Below, one piece after another: positions 1 through 8,582 of a stretch of DNA of 64,000 nucleotides. The stretch is from positions 62,001-126,000 of the forward strand of contig NZ_JABFMW010000005.1 in the NCBI RefSeq assembly GCF_013359725.1, written 5' to 3'. Both the position numbers and the translations under genes were made by a program. The notes beneath the pieces are model-generated. The model saw nothing but the letters and a program-made list of their open reading frames with translations, had not been told where the DNA came from and ran no database searches. The stretch is from Pseudarthrobacter sp. C4D7. GTDB lineage: Bacteria > Actinomycetota > Actinomycetes > Actinomycetales > Micrococcaceae. The number at the start of each line of letters is the position of its first letter. The stretch's first letter is position 1.

Positions 1-1011
1 ACCACGGAACCGGGCAACAACTTCGCGCTGGCCTGCTTCGACATGGCCCGGTTTGCCCTGATCGCCGTCGGCCTCAACGTGGTGGTGGGATACGCCGGCC
101 TGCTGGACCTTGGATACGTTGCGTTCTTCGCGGTGGGTTCCTACTGCGCGGCCATGCTGACCAGCCCCGACTCGCCCTACCTGCACATTCCCTACCTCTG
201 GACGCTTCCCATTGCCATGGCCGTCACCATGTTCTTCGGCGTCATGCTGGGCGTGCCCACCCTGCGCCTCAGGGGCGACTACCTGGCCATCGTGACCCTC
301 GGCTTCGGCGAGATCATCCGCATCCTGGCCACCATCATTCCGGCTATGAAGGGCCAGGTGGGCTTCCAGAACGTGGGACACCCGCCGGGAACAGAGGCTG
401 ACGGCACGCCGATCTTCTCCAACTCAAACGGCGTACCGTGGTACTGGCTGACCCTGACCATCATCATCATCGTCACCCTCCTGGTGGGCAACCTGGAACG
501 GAGCCGCGTGGGCCGCGCCTGGATTGCCATCCGCGAGGACGAGGACGCTGCCGAGATCATGGGCGTTCCCACCTTCAAGTACAAGGTCTGGGCCTTTGCC
601 ATCGGCGCAGCGATCGGTGGCCTCTCCGGGGCACTGTTCGCCGGACAGGTGGGGTTCGTCAACAACCAGAAGTTCGACGTCACCACCTCCATCCTGTTCC
701 TCGCCGCAGTGGTCCTGGGTGGCGCAGGCAACAAAGTGGGAGCCATCCTGGGCGGAGCCCTGGTCAGCTACATCCCGTTGCGGTTCACGGCCATTGCCGA
801 ATATAAGTACCTGATTTTCGGTATTGCGCTGGTGTTGATCATGATCTTCCGTTCGCAGGGACTCCTGCCCGCCCGCCAGCGGTTGCTGGCCTACGGCAGG
901 ACGGCACTGAACAAGATCACCACCCGTGATGCCGCGAAGCCGGACAGCGCCGACGATTCGCCAGCGGGCCCCAGTTCGCGGGCGGCCGGGCAGAGAGGAG
1001 CGGAGGCATGA
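1..1011 (+). CDS. livM: Branched-chain amino-acid ABC transporter permease LivM (5' end outside window)
   Basis: Inner-membrane permease of a Liv-type importer for leucine, isoleucine and valine. The reading frame is open from base 1, and the first in-frame ATG (43) lies inside a transmembrane segment, so the true start is upstream of the window; 336 codons are visible. LivM hallmarks are the segment GLNVVVGYAGLLDLGYVAFF, the LRGDYLAIVTLGFGE stretch, and the cytoplasmic coupling loop GRAWIAIREDEDAAEIMGV that docks on the ATPases. About eight hydrophobic segments are followed by a hydrophilic tail of about 40 residues. The stop overlaps the livG start (ATGA), so the two are translationally coupled; livH and the binding protein presumably lie upstream. 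Confidence 0.95.
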   Translation, partial: TTEPGNNFALACFDMARFALIAVGLNVVVGYAGLLDLGYVAFFAVGSYCAAMLTSPDSPYLHIPYLWTLPIAMAVTMFFGVMLGVPTLRLRGDYLAIVTLGFGEIIRILATIIPAMKGQVGFQNVGHPPGTEADGTPIFSNSNGVPWYWLTLTIIIIVTLLVGNLERSRVGRAWIAIREDEDAAEIMGVPTFKYKVWAFAIGAAIGGLSGALFAGQVGFVNNQKFDVTTSILFLAAVVLGGAGNKVGAILGGALVSYIPLRFTAIAEYKYLIFGIALVLIMIFRSQGLLPARQRLLAYGRTALNKITTRDAAKPDSADDSPAGPSSRAAGQRGAEA

Positions 1012-1973
1012 GCTCCGAAGATAAGCACACCGGCTCCAGCGATGTGGAGCAACAGCCGGCCCATCACGGAGCCGTCGACGGCGGCCCGGTGGCACCGGTT
1101 GCGCCGGAAATGGATGTGGAGGCCCTCGCCGAGGCCGGCGTGGACCAGGAGTTGGCCGAGAAAGTGGCACCTGACCGGGATATTGCGGTCAAGGTGGGTG
1201 ACGACATCGTCCAGGTGCAGAACCTGACCATCAAGTTCGGCGGACTGGTGGCACTGGACAACGTCAGCTTCAACATCAAACGCGGCGAGATCCTGGGGCT
1301 CATCGGGCCCAACGGCGCCGGCAAGACCACCTGCTTCAACGCCATGACCGGTGTCTACAAGCCCACCAGCGGAAAAGTGGTGCTGGAGGGCCAGGTCCTT
1401 AACGGCGTCAAGCAGCACAAGATCACCCGGCTGGGCCTGTCCCGGACGTTCCAGAACATCCGGCTGTTCGGTGAGATGACCGCCTTGGAAAACGTGGTGG
1501 TGGGCCTGGATGCACGGCACCGGACCAGTGTTGGCGGAGCGCTGCTGCGGCTGCCCACCCACATCCGGGAGGAGAAGTCGGCCATCGAGCGCGGCATGGC
1601 CCTGCTGGACTTCGTGGGCATCGGCAGCCATGCGCACGTCCTGTCCCGGCAACTTCCGTACGGCTACCAGCGCCGGCTGGAGATTGCGCGGGCCCTCGCC
1701 ACCGATCCCAAGGTCCTCTGCCTGGATGAGCCTGCCGCCGGCTTCAACCCGGCCGAGAAAGAGGAGCTGATGGCCCTCATCCGCACCATCAGGGATGAGG
1801 GCTACACCGTGCTGCTGATCGAGCACGACATGAAACTGGTCATGGGCGTGACGGACCGCATTGTGGTCCTGGAGTTCGGGAAGAAGATTGCAGACGGACT
1901 GCCGCGGGAGATCCGCGAAGACCCGCGTGTTATTGCTGCTTACCTAGGGGAGCCTGAAGATGACGTTGCTTGA
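1008..1973 (+). CDS. livG: Branched-chain amino-acid ABC transporter ATP-binding protein LivG
   Basis: One of two cytoplasmic ATPases driving the Liv importer. Walker A is GPNGAGKTT near residues 100-108, the signature region is LPYGYQRRLEIARAL (the LivG-type replacement of LSGGQ), and Walker B is VLCLDEPAAGFNP. The protein has 321 residues; family members usually have about 255. The excess is an acidic, low-complexity N-terminal extension of about 65 residues. The start at 1008 is supported by a GGAGCGGAGG ribosome site and the ATGA overlap with livM, so the extension is probably real; a GTG at 1194 would give the usual length but lacks a good ribosome site. Confidence 0.95.
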   Translation: MSSEDKHTGSSDVEQQPAHHGAVDGGPVAPVAPEMDVEALAEAGVDQELAEKVAPDRDIAVKVGDDIVQVQNLTIKFGGLVALDNVSFNIKRGEILGLIGPNGAGKTTCFNAMTGVYKPTSGKVVLEGQVLNGVKQHKITRLGLSRTFQNIRLFGEMTALENVVVGLDARHRTSVGGALLRLPTHIREEKSAIERGMALLDFVGIGSHAHVLSRQLPYGYQRRLEIARALATDPKVLCLDEPAAGFNPAEKEELMALIRTIRDEGYTVLLIEHDMKLVMGVTDRIVVLEFGKKIADGLPREIREDPRVIAAYLGEPEDDVA

Positions 1974-2673
1974 ACTTGAGGGAGTGTCGGTCCACTACGG
2001 CCGGATCCAGGCCCTGCGTGACATCTCTTTCACCGTCAATGAAGGCGAGGTGGTGGCACTGATCGGCGCCAACGGCGCCGGTAAGACCACCACCATGCGG
2101 ACCATCTCGGGCCTCTTGAACTGCTCCGAAGGAAAGATCACCTTCGCGGGCGAGGACATCACCAAAATGAAGGCGCACATCCGGGTGGTCCACGGAATTT
2201 CCCAGGCCCCTGAAGGTCGCGGCATCTTCCCCGGCATGACCGTCATGGAAAACCTCGACATGGGCACGTTCGGGCGCAAGGACAGAAGCGGCGTCGGCAA
2301 GGACCTGGACCGCGTCTTCGATCTGTTTCCGCGGTTGAAGGAGCGGGAAAAGCAGTACGGGGGCACCATGTCCGGCGGTGAGCAGCAGATGCTGGCGATC
2401 GGCCGGGCCCTGATGTCCAACCCGAAACTGCTGCTGCTGGACGAGCCCTCCATGGGCCTCGCACCACAATTTATCCGCCAGATCTTCAAGATCATCAAGG
2501 AAATCAACAACCAGGGCACCACGGTCCTGATGGTGGAGCAGAACGCCAACCAGGCCCTGGCCGGGGCGCACCGCGCCTTCGTGCTGGAAACGGGGGAGAT
2601 CACCCACAGCGGCACGGGCAAGCAGCTGCTGGAAGATCCCTCCATCAAGGAGGCCTACCTGGGCGTGGGGTAG
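1960..2673 (+). CDS. livF: Branched-chain amino-acid ABC transporter ATP-binding protein LivF
   Basis: Second ATPase of the Liv importer, pairing with LivG. It has 237 residues, normal for the family. Walker A is GANGAGKTT near residue 36, the signature is MSGGEQQMLAIGRAL, Walker B is LLLLDEPSMGL, and the switch histidine region reads VLMVEQNANQAL (glutamine-containing, typical of LivF). The start overlaps the end of livG by 14 bases and is preceded by GGGGAG at a good distance. Last gene of the operon; a GC-rich dyad follows. Confidence 0.95.
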   Translation: MTLLELEGVSVHYGRIQALRDISFTVNEGEVVALIGANGAGKTTTMRTISGLLNCSEGKITFAGEDITKMKAHIRVVHGISQAPEGRGIFPGMTVMENLDMGTFGRKDRSGVGKDLDRVFDLFPRLKEREKQYGGTMSGGEQQMLAIGRALMSNPKLLLLDEPSMGLAPQFIRQIFKIIKEINNQGTTVLMVEQNANQALAGAHRAFVLETGEITHSGTGKQLLEDPSIKEAYLGVG

Positions 2674-2681
2674 TTCGCCCG

Positions 2682-2735
2682 GGGGCCCGGTGCCGGACTG
2701 CGGCAACGGTCACGGTTCGGTTGCAACCGGGCCCC
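2682..2735 (+). terminator. Possible terminator after livF
   Basis: GGGGCCCGGT (2682-2691) and ACCGGGCCCC (2726-2735) form a perfect 10-bp inverted repeat eight bases after the livF stop. The intervening 34 bases are long for an intrinsic terminator and there is no T run, so this is a structural inference only. Confidence 0.45.
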
Positions 2736-2821
2736 TGGGGAACTTTCGCGGCGGCCTCCACGTGGGAATTGGTAGCGTAACCACAAGCTCATCACCCACA
2801 CCCACATGGAGGAATCCCGCA

Positions 2822-3706
2822 ATGGCACTTGGCGGCAACCCGATCTTCAACGGAAAGAGTTTCCGTGGAGCCACCCAGGCACCGCCTGTCCCGCAGGCTC
2901 CCTACGGCGCTCCCTACGGACAGGCGCCGTACGGCCAGCAGCCCTACGGCCAGCAGGGCTGGGGGACACAGCCCCAGGCCATGACCGACGAACAGCTCCA
3001 GCAGATGTACAGCCGGCCCTCGGCCGGGCCTGCCGATACCGGCCGGATGACGTTCGACGACGTCATCATGAAGACCGCCGCCTGCCTCGGTGCAGTGCTG
3101 GTGGGTGCGGCCATCACCTTGACCGTAGGCCTGCCGCTGGCGTCCCTGCTGATGATTGTCGGTGCCCTGGGCGGTTTCGTCCTGGCACTGGTCAACACGT
3201 TCAAGAAGCAGCCCTCACCGGCCCTGATCCTCGCCTACGCGGCCCTGGAAGGCCTCTTCCTCGGCGGCCTGACCCGGATCCTTGACACCCAGTACCCGGG
3301 CGTCGGCCTGCAGGCAGTGGTTGGCACGCTGTCGGTGTTCGCCGTAACCCTGCTGCTGTTCAAGAGCGGCAAGGTCCGGGCCACGCCCAAGGCCATGCGC
3401 TTCTTCATGATCGCGCTCGCCGGGTACGCCCTGTTCTCCGTGGTCAACCTGGTCATGATGCTCACCGGCGTGACCAATGAACCCTTCGGCCTGCGGAGCG
3501 GCATCGTGGGCGTCCTGATCGGACTCCTCGCCATCGGCCTTGCAGCCTTCTCCCTGGTCATGGACTTCACCAGCATCGAAGAGGGCGTCCGCAACGGCGC
3601 CCCCCAGCGCTTCTCCTGGACGGCCGCCTTCGGCCTGACCGTAACGCTCGTCTGGCTGTACGTGGAGATCATCCGCCTGCTGGCCATCCTGCGCGGCGAC
3701 GACTAG
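2822..3706 (+). CDS. Bax inhibitor-1/YccA family membrane protein
   Basis: Integral membrane protein of 294 residues. The first 65 or so residues are rich in Pro, Gln, Gly and Tyr with repeated YGQQPYG-like units (likely disordered and cytoplasmic). About seven hydrophobic segments follow, ending in the charged tail LLAILRGDD. The layout matches the large bacterial Bax-inhibitor-1-like proteins with a Q/P-rich head, whose bacterial role is uncertain (proposed calcium leak or membrane stress). The ATG at 2822 is chosen because GGAGGA lies eight bases upstream; the open frame reaches back to 2690 without a ribosome site. Single gene; a strong shared hairpin separates it from galK. Confidence 0.9.
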   Translation: MALGGNPIFNGKSFRGATQAPPVPQAPYGAPYGQAPYGQQPYGQQGWGTQPQAMTDEQLQQMYSRPSAGPADTGRMTFDDVIMKTAACLGAVLVGAAITLTVGLPLASLLMIVGALGGFVLALVNTFKKQPSPALILAYAALEGLFLGGLTRILDTQYPGVGLQAVVGTLSVFAVTLLLFKSGKVRATPKAMRFFMIALAGYALFSVVNLVMMLTGVTNEPFGLRSGIVGVLIGLLAIGLAAFSLVMDFTSIEEGVRNGAPQRFSWTAAFGLTVTLVWLYVEIIRLLAILRGDD

Positions 3707-3742
3707 CCGCGGAGGCTGCGGCCGCCGTCGTGAACCATAAAA

Positions 3743-3775
3743 CCGTGGGCCCCACCAAGCTGGTGGGGCCCACGG
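3743..3775. terminator. Bidirectional terminator between the Bax-inhibitor-like gene and galK
   Basis: Perfect 14-bp stem, CCGTGGGCCCCACC (3743-3756) with its complement at 3762-3775, loop AAGCT. AAAA precedes the left arm, giving a U tract for galK transcripts coming from the right. Both converging genes end here. Confidence 0.85.
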
Positions 3776-3803
3776 CCGTTAATGCGGTTTGCGGTGGGGA
3801 AGG

Positions 3804-4991
3804 TCAGCCGACGCGCATGGCACCGGCGGCGGGGGAGACCGCAAAGATATCCGGTGCCGTGAATCCGGCCTGGGCAAAGGCCTTGGCCACCGCCTCACTG
3901 ACCGTCTGCACGGAATCCATGGGTGTCAACGCGATCGCCGCTCCGCCGAAGCCGCCGCCGGTCATCCGGGCACCGATGGCCCCGTGGGCGCGCGCGGTGT
4001 CCACGGCCAGGTCCAGTTCAGGACAGGAGATCTCAAAGTCGTCACGCATGGAGGCGTGGCTGGCGTCCAGCAGGGGGCCAATGGCGCCGGGACCGGAGCC
4101 GGCCAGGAGCTCCACGGTTTGAAGCACCCTGTCGTTCTCGGTGACCACATGCCGCACCCGCCGGAAGGTGACCTCGTCCAGCAGCCCGCCGGCTTCCTCA
4201 AGGTCCGCGACGTCCAGGTCCCGGAGGGCCTTTACGCCCATGACTTCCGCGCCCAGTTCGCAGGATGCACGCCGCGACGCGTAGCCGCCGTCGGCGTGGG
4301 AGTGAGACACCTTGGTGTCGATCACCAGGAGCACCAGCCCGGCAGGTTCGGTCTCGAACGGGACCAGGCGCACGGTCTGGTCGCGGCAGTCGAGGAACAC
4401 TGCGTGGCCCTTGGCACCCCGCAGGGACGCGGACTGGTCCATGATTCCCGTGGGGGCGCCCACGAAGTCATTCTCAGCCCGCTGCGTTGCCAGCACCATA
4501 TCCCGGGCCTCCAGTCCGGCGCCCGTGAGTTCGTTCAGTGCCGTGATGACGGCACATTCAATGGCGTGCGACGACGACAGGCCGGCGCCGAGCGGCACGT
4601 TTGAGTCCAGGAGCAGGTCAAGCCCGGGGACATCGATGCCGCGCTCGCGCAGGGCCCAGACAACGCCCAGGGGGTATTTGGTCCAGCCTTTTGCCGTTCC
4701 CGGCTGCAGTGCCCCCAACGTTGTGGTGACAGTGCCCTGGTCGCCGTAGGTGGAGAGCATCCGGATGGAGTCATCCTGCCGGAGCGCCACAGCCACCCGG
4801 GCGGTGCGGTCGATGGCGAAGGGCAGGACGAAGCCCTCGTTGTAGTCCGTGTGTTCGCCAATCAGGTTGACCCGCCCGGGTGCCTGCCAGACGCCGTGGG
4901 GTGCCGTGCCGAACTCCTGCTCGAAGCGGCCAGACAGTTCCTGGGGTGAGGCAGCCGGGGCCTGCTGGTTGCCGGGGCTTGCGGTGGTCAT
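3804..4991 (-). CDS. galK: Galactokinase
   Basis: Phosphorylates alpha-D-galactose to galactose 1-phosphate, the first committed step of the Leloir pathway. It has 395 residues, normal for GalK. Visible GHMP-kinase signatures: the galactokinase motif GRVNLIGEHTDYNEGFVLP near residues 38-56, the ATP loop VPLGAGLSSSHAIECAV near 130-147, and the C-terminal MTGGGFGGAAIAL. The start ATG overlaps the galT stop (ATGA), so galT and galK form one coupled operon. Confidence 0.97.
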   Translation of the reverse strand: MTTASPGNQQAPAASPQELSGRFEQEFGTAPHGVWQAPGRVNLIGEHTDYNEGFVLPFAIDRTARVAVALRQDDSIRMLSTYGDQGTVTTTLGALQPGTAKGWTKYPLGVVWALRERGIDVPGLDLLLDSNVPLGAGLSSSHAIECAVITALNELTGAGLEARDMVLATQRAENDFVGAPTGIMDQSASLRGAKGHAVFLDCRDQTVRLVPFETEPAGLVLLVIDTKVSHSHADGGYASRRASCELGAEVMGVKALRDLDVADLEEAGGLLDEVTFRRVRHVVTENDRVLQTVELLAGSGPGAIGPLLDASHASMRDDFEISCPELDLAVDTARAHGAIGARMTGGGFGGAAIALTPMDSVQTVSEAVAKAFAQAGFTAPDIFAVSPAAGAMRVG

Positions 4992-6145
4992 GCGGAGGCT
5001 CCTTCCGGGGTGGCCGCGGCTGCGGCATCGGGTGCGGGCGATGGCGCGGGGGCGACGTTGCGGAGCCGCTCCGCCACGCTTTCGGGAGTGGTGTCGTTGA
5101 TGAAAGCGCCCATGGCTGCCTCCGAGCCGGCCAGGAACTTCAGCTTGTCGGCCGCCCGGCGCGGTGAGGTCAGCTGGAGGTGGAGGTATCCCGAGGGCCG
5201 CAGGAGGTCATCCAGCGGCGCCTGGTGCCAGGCGGAAATATATGGGGTGGGCGTGGGATAGAGCGCGTCAACCCGCCTGAGCAGGTCCAGGTAGACGTGG
5301 GCCAGCTCATCCTTTTCCTCCCCGGCCAGCCCGGCAAGGTCGGCGACCTGGCGGTGCGGGACCAAATGGATTTCCAGGGGCCACCGGGCTGCGAAGGGCA
5401 CGTAGGCGCTGAAGTACTCGCCTTCAAGGACCATCCTGCTCCCGTCTTCCCGTTCGGCTCGCAGCAGCGACCCGGTCAGGGTGTCCCTGCCGTCCCTGGC
5501 GTCGTAGTACCTTCGCGCCGCCGCCCCCAGCACGTCCGCGCGGGGCGTGACGTAAGGATAGGCGTAGATCTGGCCATGCGGGTGGTGCAGCGTTACACCG
5601 ATGTCAGCCCCGCGGTTTTCGAAGGGGAAGACCTGCTTGATGCCCGCCATGGCGCTGAGGGCCTCGGTGCGCTGGGACCACGCTTCAATCACGGTCCGCG
5701 AACGCTCCTCGCTCAGCCCACTGAACGATCCTGTGTGGTCCGGGGTGAACGACACCACCTCGCAGCGGCCGTACGCCGGGGCTTTGGTTCCCCATCCTGC
5801 TGGCCCGGGAACGGTTCCGAGGGCCGGTCCCAGGGAGGGGAACCTGTTCTCGAAGACCACCACGTCGTAATCCGCGGCGGGAATTTCGGAAGCATTGCCG
5901 GGAGTGGTGGGACAGATGGGGCACTGGTCTGCCGGCGGCAGGTGGGTGCGGGCCTGCCGGTGTGCCGCAACGGCCACCCATTCATCCGTCAAGGCATCGA
6001 AGCGGACCTCGCCCGGTTCCCCCCGGGGCGGAAGACCGCGGTGGTCGGTGGTGAGGTGTCCGGCGCGGGAGGTGGTGGTGCCTGCGTCGTCGAAGTAGAT
6101 CAGCTCCCGGCCGTCGGAGAGCGTGGTGCTGGTAATCCCTGTCAT
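4988..6145 (-). CDS. galT: Galactose-1-phosphate uridylyltransferase
   Basis: Exchanges galactose 1-phosphate with UDP-glucose to give UDP-galactose and glucose 1-phosphate. The uridylylated active-site histidine lies in HHPHGQIYAYPY; the zinc-site cysteines are in CPICPTTPGN; RFPSLGP is also typical of the family. About 385 residues. The ATG at 6145 is preferred over an in-frame TTG at 6163 that lies only three bases after the presumed -10 TATGAT; neither has a clear ribosome site. First gene of the galT-galK operon, divergent from the aldose epimerase. No galE is visible here. Confidence 0.95.
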   Translation of the reverse strand: MTGITSTTLSDGRELIYFDDAGTTTSRAGHLTTDHRGLPPRGEPGEVRFDALTDEWVAVAAHRQARTHLPPADQCPICPTTPGNASEIPAADYDVVVFENRFPSLGPALGTVPGPAGWGTKAPAYGRCEVVSFTPDHTGSFSGLSEERSRTVIEAWSQRTEALSAMAGIKQVFPFENRGADIGVTLHHPHGQIYAYPYVTPRADVLGAAARRYYDARDGRDTLTGSLLRAEREDGSRMVLEGEYFSAYVPFAARWPLEIHLVPHRQVADLAGLAGEEKDELAHVYLDLLRRVDALYPTPTPYISAWHQAPLDDLLRPSGYLHLQLTSPRRAADKLKFLAGSEAAMGAFINDTTPESVAERLRNVAPAPSPAPDAAAAATPEGASA

Positions 6146-6245
6146 ACCCAAAGTTTGGCACAAGCGATCATAAAAGAATAGTTAACAACAAAAAGTAACA
6201 ATGGCAGGGTGGAGCTGCCGGGCGGCCCGTTGTACGGTAATCCCC
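6146..6245. promoter_or_regulatory. Divergent promoter region of galT and the aldose epimerase gene
   Basis: Relatively AT-rich 100 bases. Leftward, TATGAT (complement of 6167-6172) is a good -10 for galT. Rightward, TACGGT (6233-6238) lies seven bases before the epimerase ATG, suggesting a leaderless transcript. Between them GTTAACAACA and GTAACAATGG resemble each other and include a GTTAAC palindrome, plausible repressor half-sites (inference; no regulator gene is nearby). Confidence 0.5.
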
Positions 6246-7202
6246 ATGACTGCCTCTTCCGAACAGGAAACTTCCGCCGTGTCCGCCCGTCCCTGCGCCA
6301 CCGGCAAGCAATACGAACTGCGACGCGGCGACGCCGTTGCCGTGGTCACTGAACTCGCCGCCGGACTCCGCTCCTTCAGCCGGGATGGCGTCCTGCTGAC
6401 CGAGACCTACGGCGACGACGACATCGCCCCCGGCGGATCGGGCATCACGCTTGCCCCGTGGGCCAACCGGGTGGAGGACGGCCAATGGGTGCTTGACGGC
6501 AGGAAGCAGCAGCTGGATATCACCGAAGTGTCCCGCAACAACGCCAGCCATGGCCTGCTTCGGAACGCCGGCTACACCGTGGTGGCCGAGTCGCCCTTCG
6601 CAGTGGCGCTGGAGGCAGTCGCTTTCCCACAGCACGGATACCCGTTCCTGGTGCGGCACCGGGTGGACTATCAGATCTCGGAAGACCTGGGCCTGCGCGT
6701 CCGGCAGACCCTCACCAATGACGGGGCATCGGCCGCGCCTTTCGTCCTGGGCGCGCACCCCTACCTGCGGGTGGGGGACGCCCCGGTGGAGGAACTGCGG
6801 CTCACCGTCGCAGCCGACACCCGGCTGGTCACCGATGAGCGTCTTATTCCGCGGAGTTCAGCCCCCGTGGACGGAGACTTCGACTTCCGTGCCGGCCGGC
6901 CCATAGCGGACCTGGCAGTGGATGTAGCACTCACGAACCTTCGTTTCGAGGGCGGAACAGCCCGGCACACCCTTTCCGCGGGGGACGGGAGCGAGGTTTC
7001 GCTGTGGCAGGACCACTCTTGCCGGTACGTCCACGTCTTCGTCAGCACGGTCTATCCGGGCCGGACCCGGGCAGTGGCCGTGGAGCCGATGACAGGGCCA
7101 GCAAACGCCTTCAACTCCGGCGACGGCCTCCGGTGGCTGGGTCCGGAGGAGTCCTTCAGCATGGAATGGGGAATCGACTACACGCCCGGCGCGGCGCGGT
7201 AG
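6246..7202 (+). CDS. Aldose 1-epimerase family protein (mutarotase)
   Basis: Interconverts alpha and beta anomers of hexoses such as galactose, feeding GalK. Of 318 residues. Family features are GSGITLAPWANRVEDG, the catalytic-histidine motif NASHGLLRN, the second histidine in GAHPYLRVG, and the base region VAVEPMTGPANAFNSGDGL near the C-terminus. The frame is open from 6201, but the ATG at 6246 is chosen because it lies seven bases after a -10-like TACGGT and starts just before the conserved region. It is divergent from galT-galK, which supports a galactose role; other aldoses are possible. Confidence 0.88.
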   Translation: MTASSEQETSAVSARPCATGKQYELRRGDAVAVVTELAAGLRSFSRDGVLLTETYGDDDIAPGGSGITLAPWANRVEDGQWVLDGRKQQLDITEVSRNNASHGLLRNAGYTVVAESPFAVALEAVAFPQHGYPFLVRHRVDYQISEDLGLRVRQTLTNDGASAAPFVLGAHPYLRVGDAPVEELRLTVAADTRLVTDERLIPRSSAPVDGDFDFRAGRPIADLAVDVALTNLRFEGGTARHTLSAGDGSEVSLWQDHSCRYVHVFVSTVYPGRTRAVAVEPMTGPANAFNSGDGLRWLGPEESFSMEWGIDYTPGAAR

Positions 7203-7250
7203 TTTGCTGCGGTAGTTTGTATTGGGCCGCTGCTGCGGAAGTATTGGGAT

Positions 7251-8579
7251 ATGACGCCAAAAGAGGACGACGTTACCCTCTCCCATCCAGCACCGGTCCA
7301 ACCAACTCCCGCGCCGGCACAGGCTGCCCCCCTGCGGGTCCTGACGGACCGTGAACTGGACAAGGACATACCGTACGGCATCCGGATCGCGGCCTCGTGG
7401 TCGTGGCGGCTGGGCCTGATCCTCCTGATGACGGGCACGCTGGTGTGGCTGCTCAGCCACATCACCCTCCTGATTATTCCGATCATGGTGGCCGCGCTCC
7501 TCGCCGGGCTCCTCAGCCCTGTGACCGTGTGGCTGAAACGGCGCGGACTGCCCGGAGGGCTGGCCGTGGCGATTACCGTCGTCGGCTTTATCGGCGTCAT
7601 CGCCGGTGCCCTGGCCCTGGTGGGCCGGCAGCTCATGGTGGGTTTTGGCGAACTGTATTCACAGGCCCTTGAGGGCCTCCGCCAGGTCCAGGACTGGCTG
7701 TCCAACGGGCCACTGCACCTGACCGCAACCCAAATCGACCAGTACGTCAAGGAAGCCACCGACGCCCTGCAGAACAACAGCAGCAGCATCCTCAGCGGCG
7801 CCCTGTCCTTCGGAAGCACCGCCGGGCACTTCGCTGCCGGCATGCTCCTCGCGCTGTTCATCCTGATCTTCTTCCTCCTGGAAGGGGATCGGATCTGGGC
7901 ATTCCTGGTCAGGCTGCTTCCGCGCAAAGCCCGGGCCGCCACCTTCGGCGCCGGACACAAGGGTTGGGCATCGATGGTCAGCTACGCGCGCATCCAGATG
8001 TTCGTGGCCGCTGTCGACGCCCTGGGCATCGGCGTCGGAGCCGCGATCATCGGCGTCCCGCTGGCGCTTCCCCTGGGCGTGCTGGTCTTCCTGGGCTCCT
8101 TCATCCCGGTGGTGGGTGCCCTAGTGACCGGCGCCGTCGCCGTCCTCCTGGCCCTGGTGGCCAACGGGCCGGTGAATGCCCTGTTCATGCTCGGGATCGT
8201 CCTCCTGGTCCAGCAGCTTGAGGGCCACATCCTCCAGCCCCTGGTCATGGGCAAGGCGGTCTCGCTCCACCCGGTTGCCGTGATCCTCAGCGTTGCGGCC
8301 GGTTCCTACCTCGCCGGCATCCCCGGAGCACTGTTCTCCGTGCCCATCCTGGCCGTAGCAAACTCGGCCGTTCGCTACATTGCGGCAAGATCGTGGGAAC
8401 ATGAACAGGTGCCGGTGATTGCCGGAAGGCCCATCACAGCCGGAGTGGGCGGGGACAACACCATCGGGGATGGTGAGACGCAGCCTGCATCCGACGCCGG
8501 GAACGGCACATCATCCGAACACCGTGATGCCCGCACTGCCTCTCCGGAGGGCGCCGGGGCAGAACCCAAAGGAGAATAG
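7251..8579 (+). CDS. AI-2E family transporter (PerM/YdiK-like membrane protein)
   Basis: Polytopic membrane protein of 442 residues with about eight hydrophobic segments, beginning with paired helices near residues 45-95, then an extracytoplasmic region near 130-185, and the conserved C-terminal core containing PLALPLGVLVFLGSFIPVVG and QQLEGHILQPLVMGKAV. These match the AI-2E/UPF0118 family, whose members include the autoinducer-2 exporter TqsA and Na+(Li+)/H+ antiporters; the substrate cannot be read from sequence. The last 55 residues are hydrophilic. The ribosome site is weak. ilvA starts four bases after the stop, so the two are likely co-transcribed. Confidence 0.9.
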   Translation: MTPKEDDVTLSHPAPVQPTPAPAQAAPLRVLTDRELDKDIPYGIRIAASWSWRLGLILLMTGTLVWLLSHITLLIIPIMVAALLAGLLSPVTVWLKRRGLPGGLAVAITVVGFIGVIAGALALVGRQLMVGFGELYSQALEGLRQVQDWLSNGPLHLTATQIDQYVKEATDALQNNSSSILSGALSFGSTAGHFAAGMLLALFILIFFLLEGDRIWAFLVRLLPRKARAATFGAGHKGWASMVSYARIQMFVAAVDALGIGVGAAIIGVPLALPLGVLVFLGSFIPVVGALVTGAVAVLLALVANGPVNALFMLGIVLLVQQLEGHILQPLVMGKAVSLHPVAVILSVAAGSYLAGIPGALFSVPILAVANSAVRYIAARSWEHEQVPVIAGRPITAGVGGDNTIGDGETQPASDAGNGTSSEHRDARTASPEGAGAEPKGE

Positions 8580-8582
8580 TCC

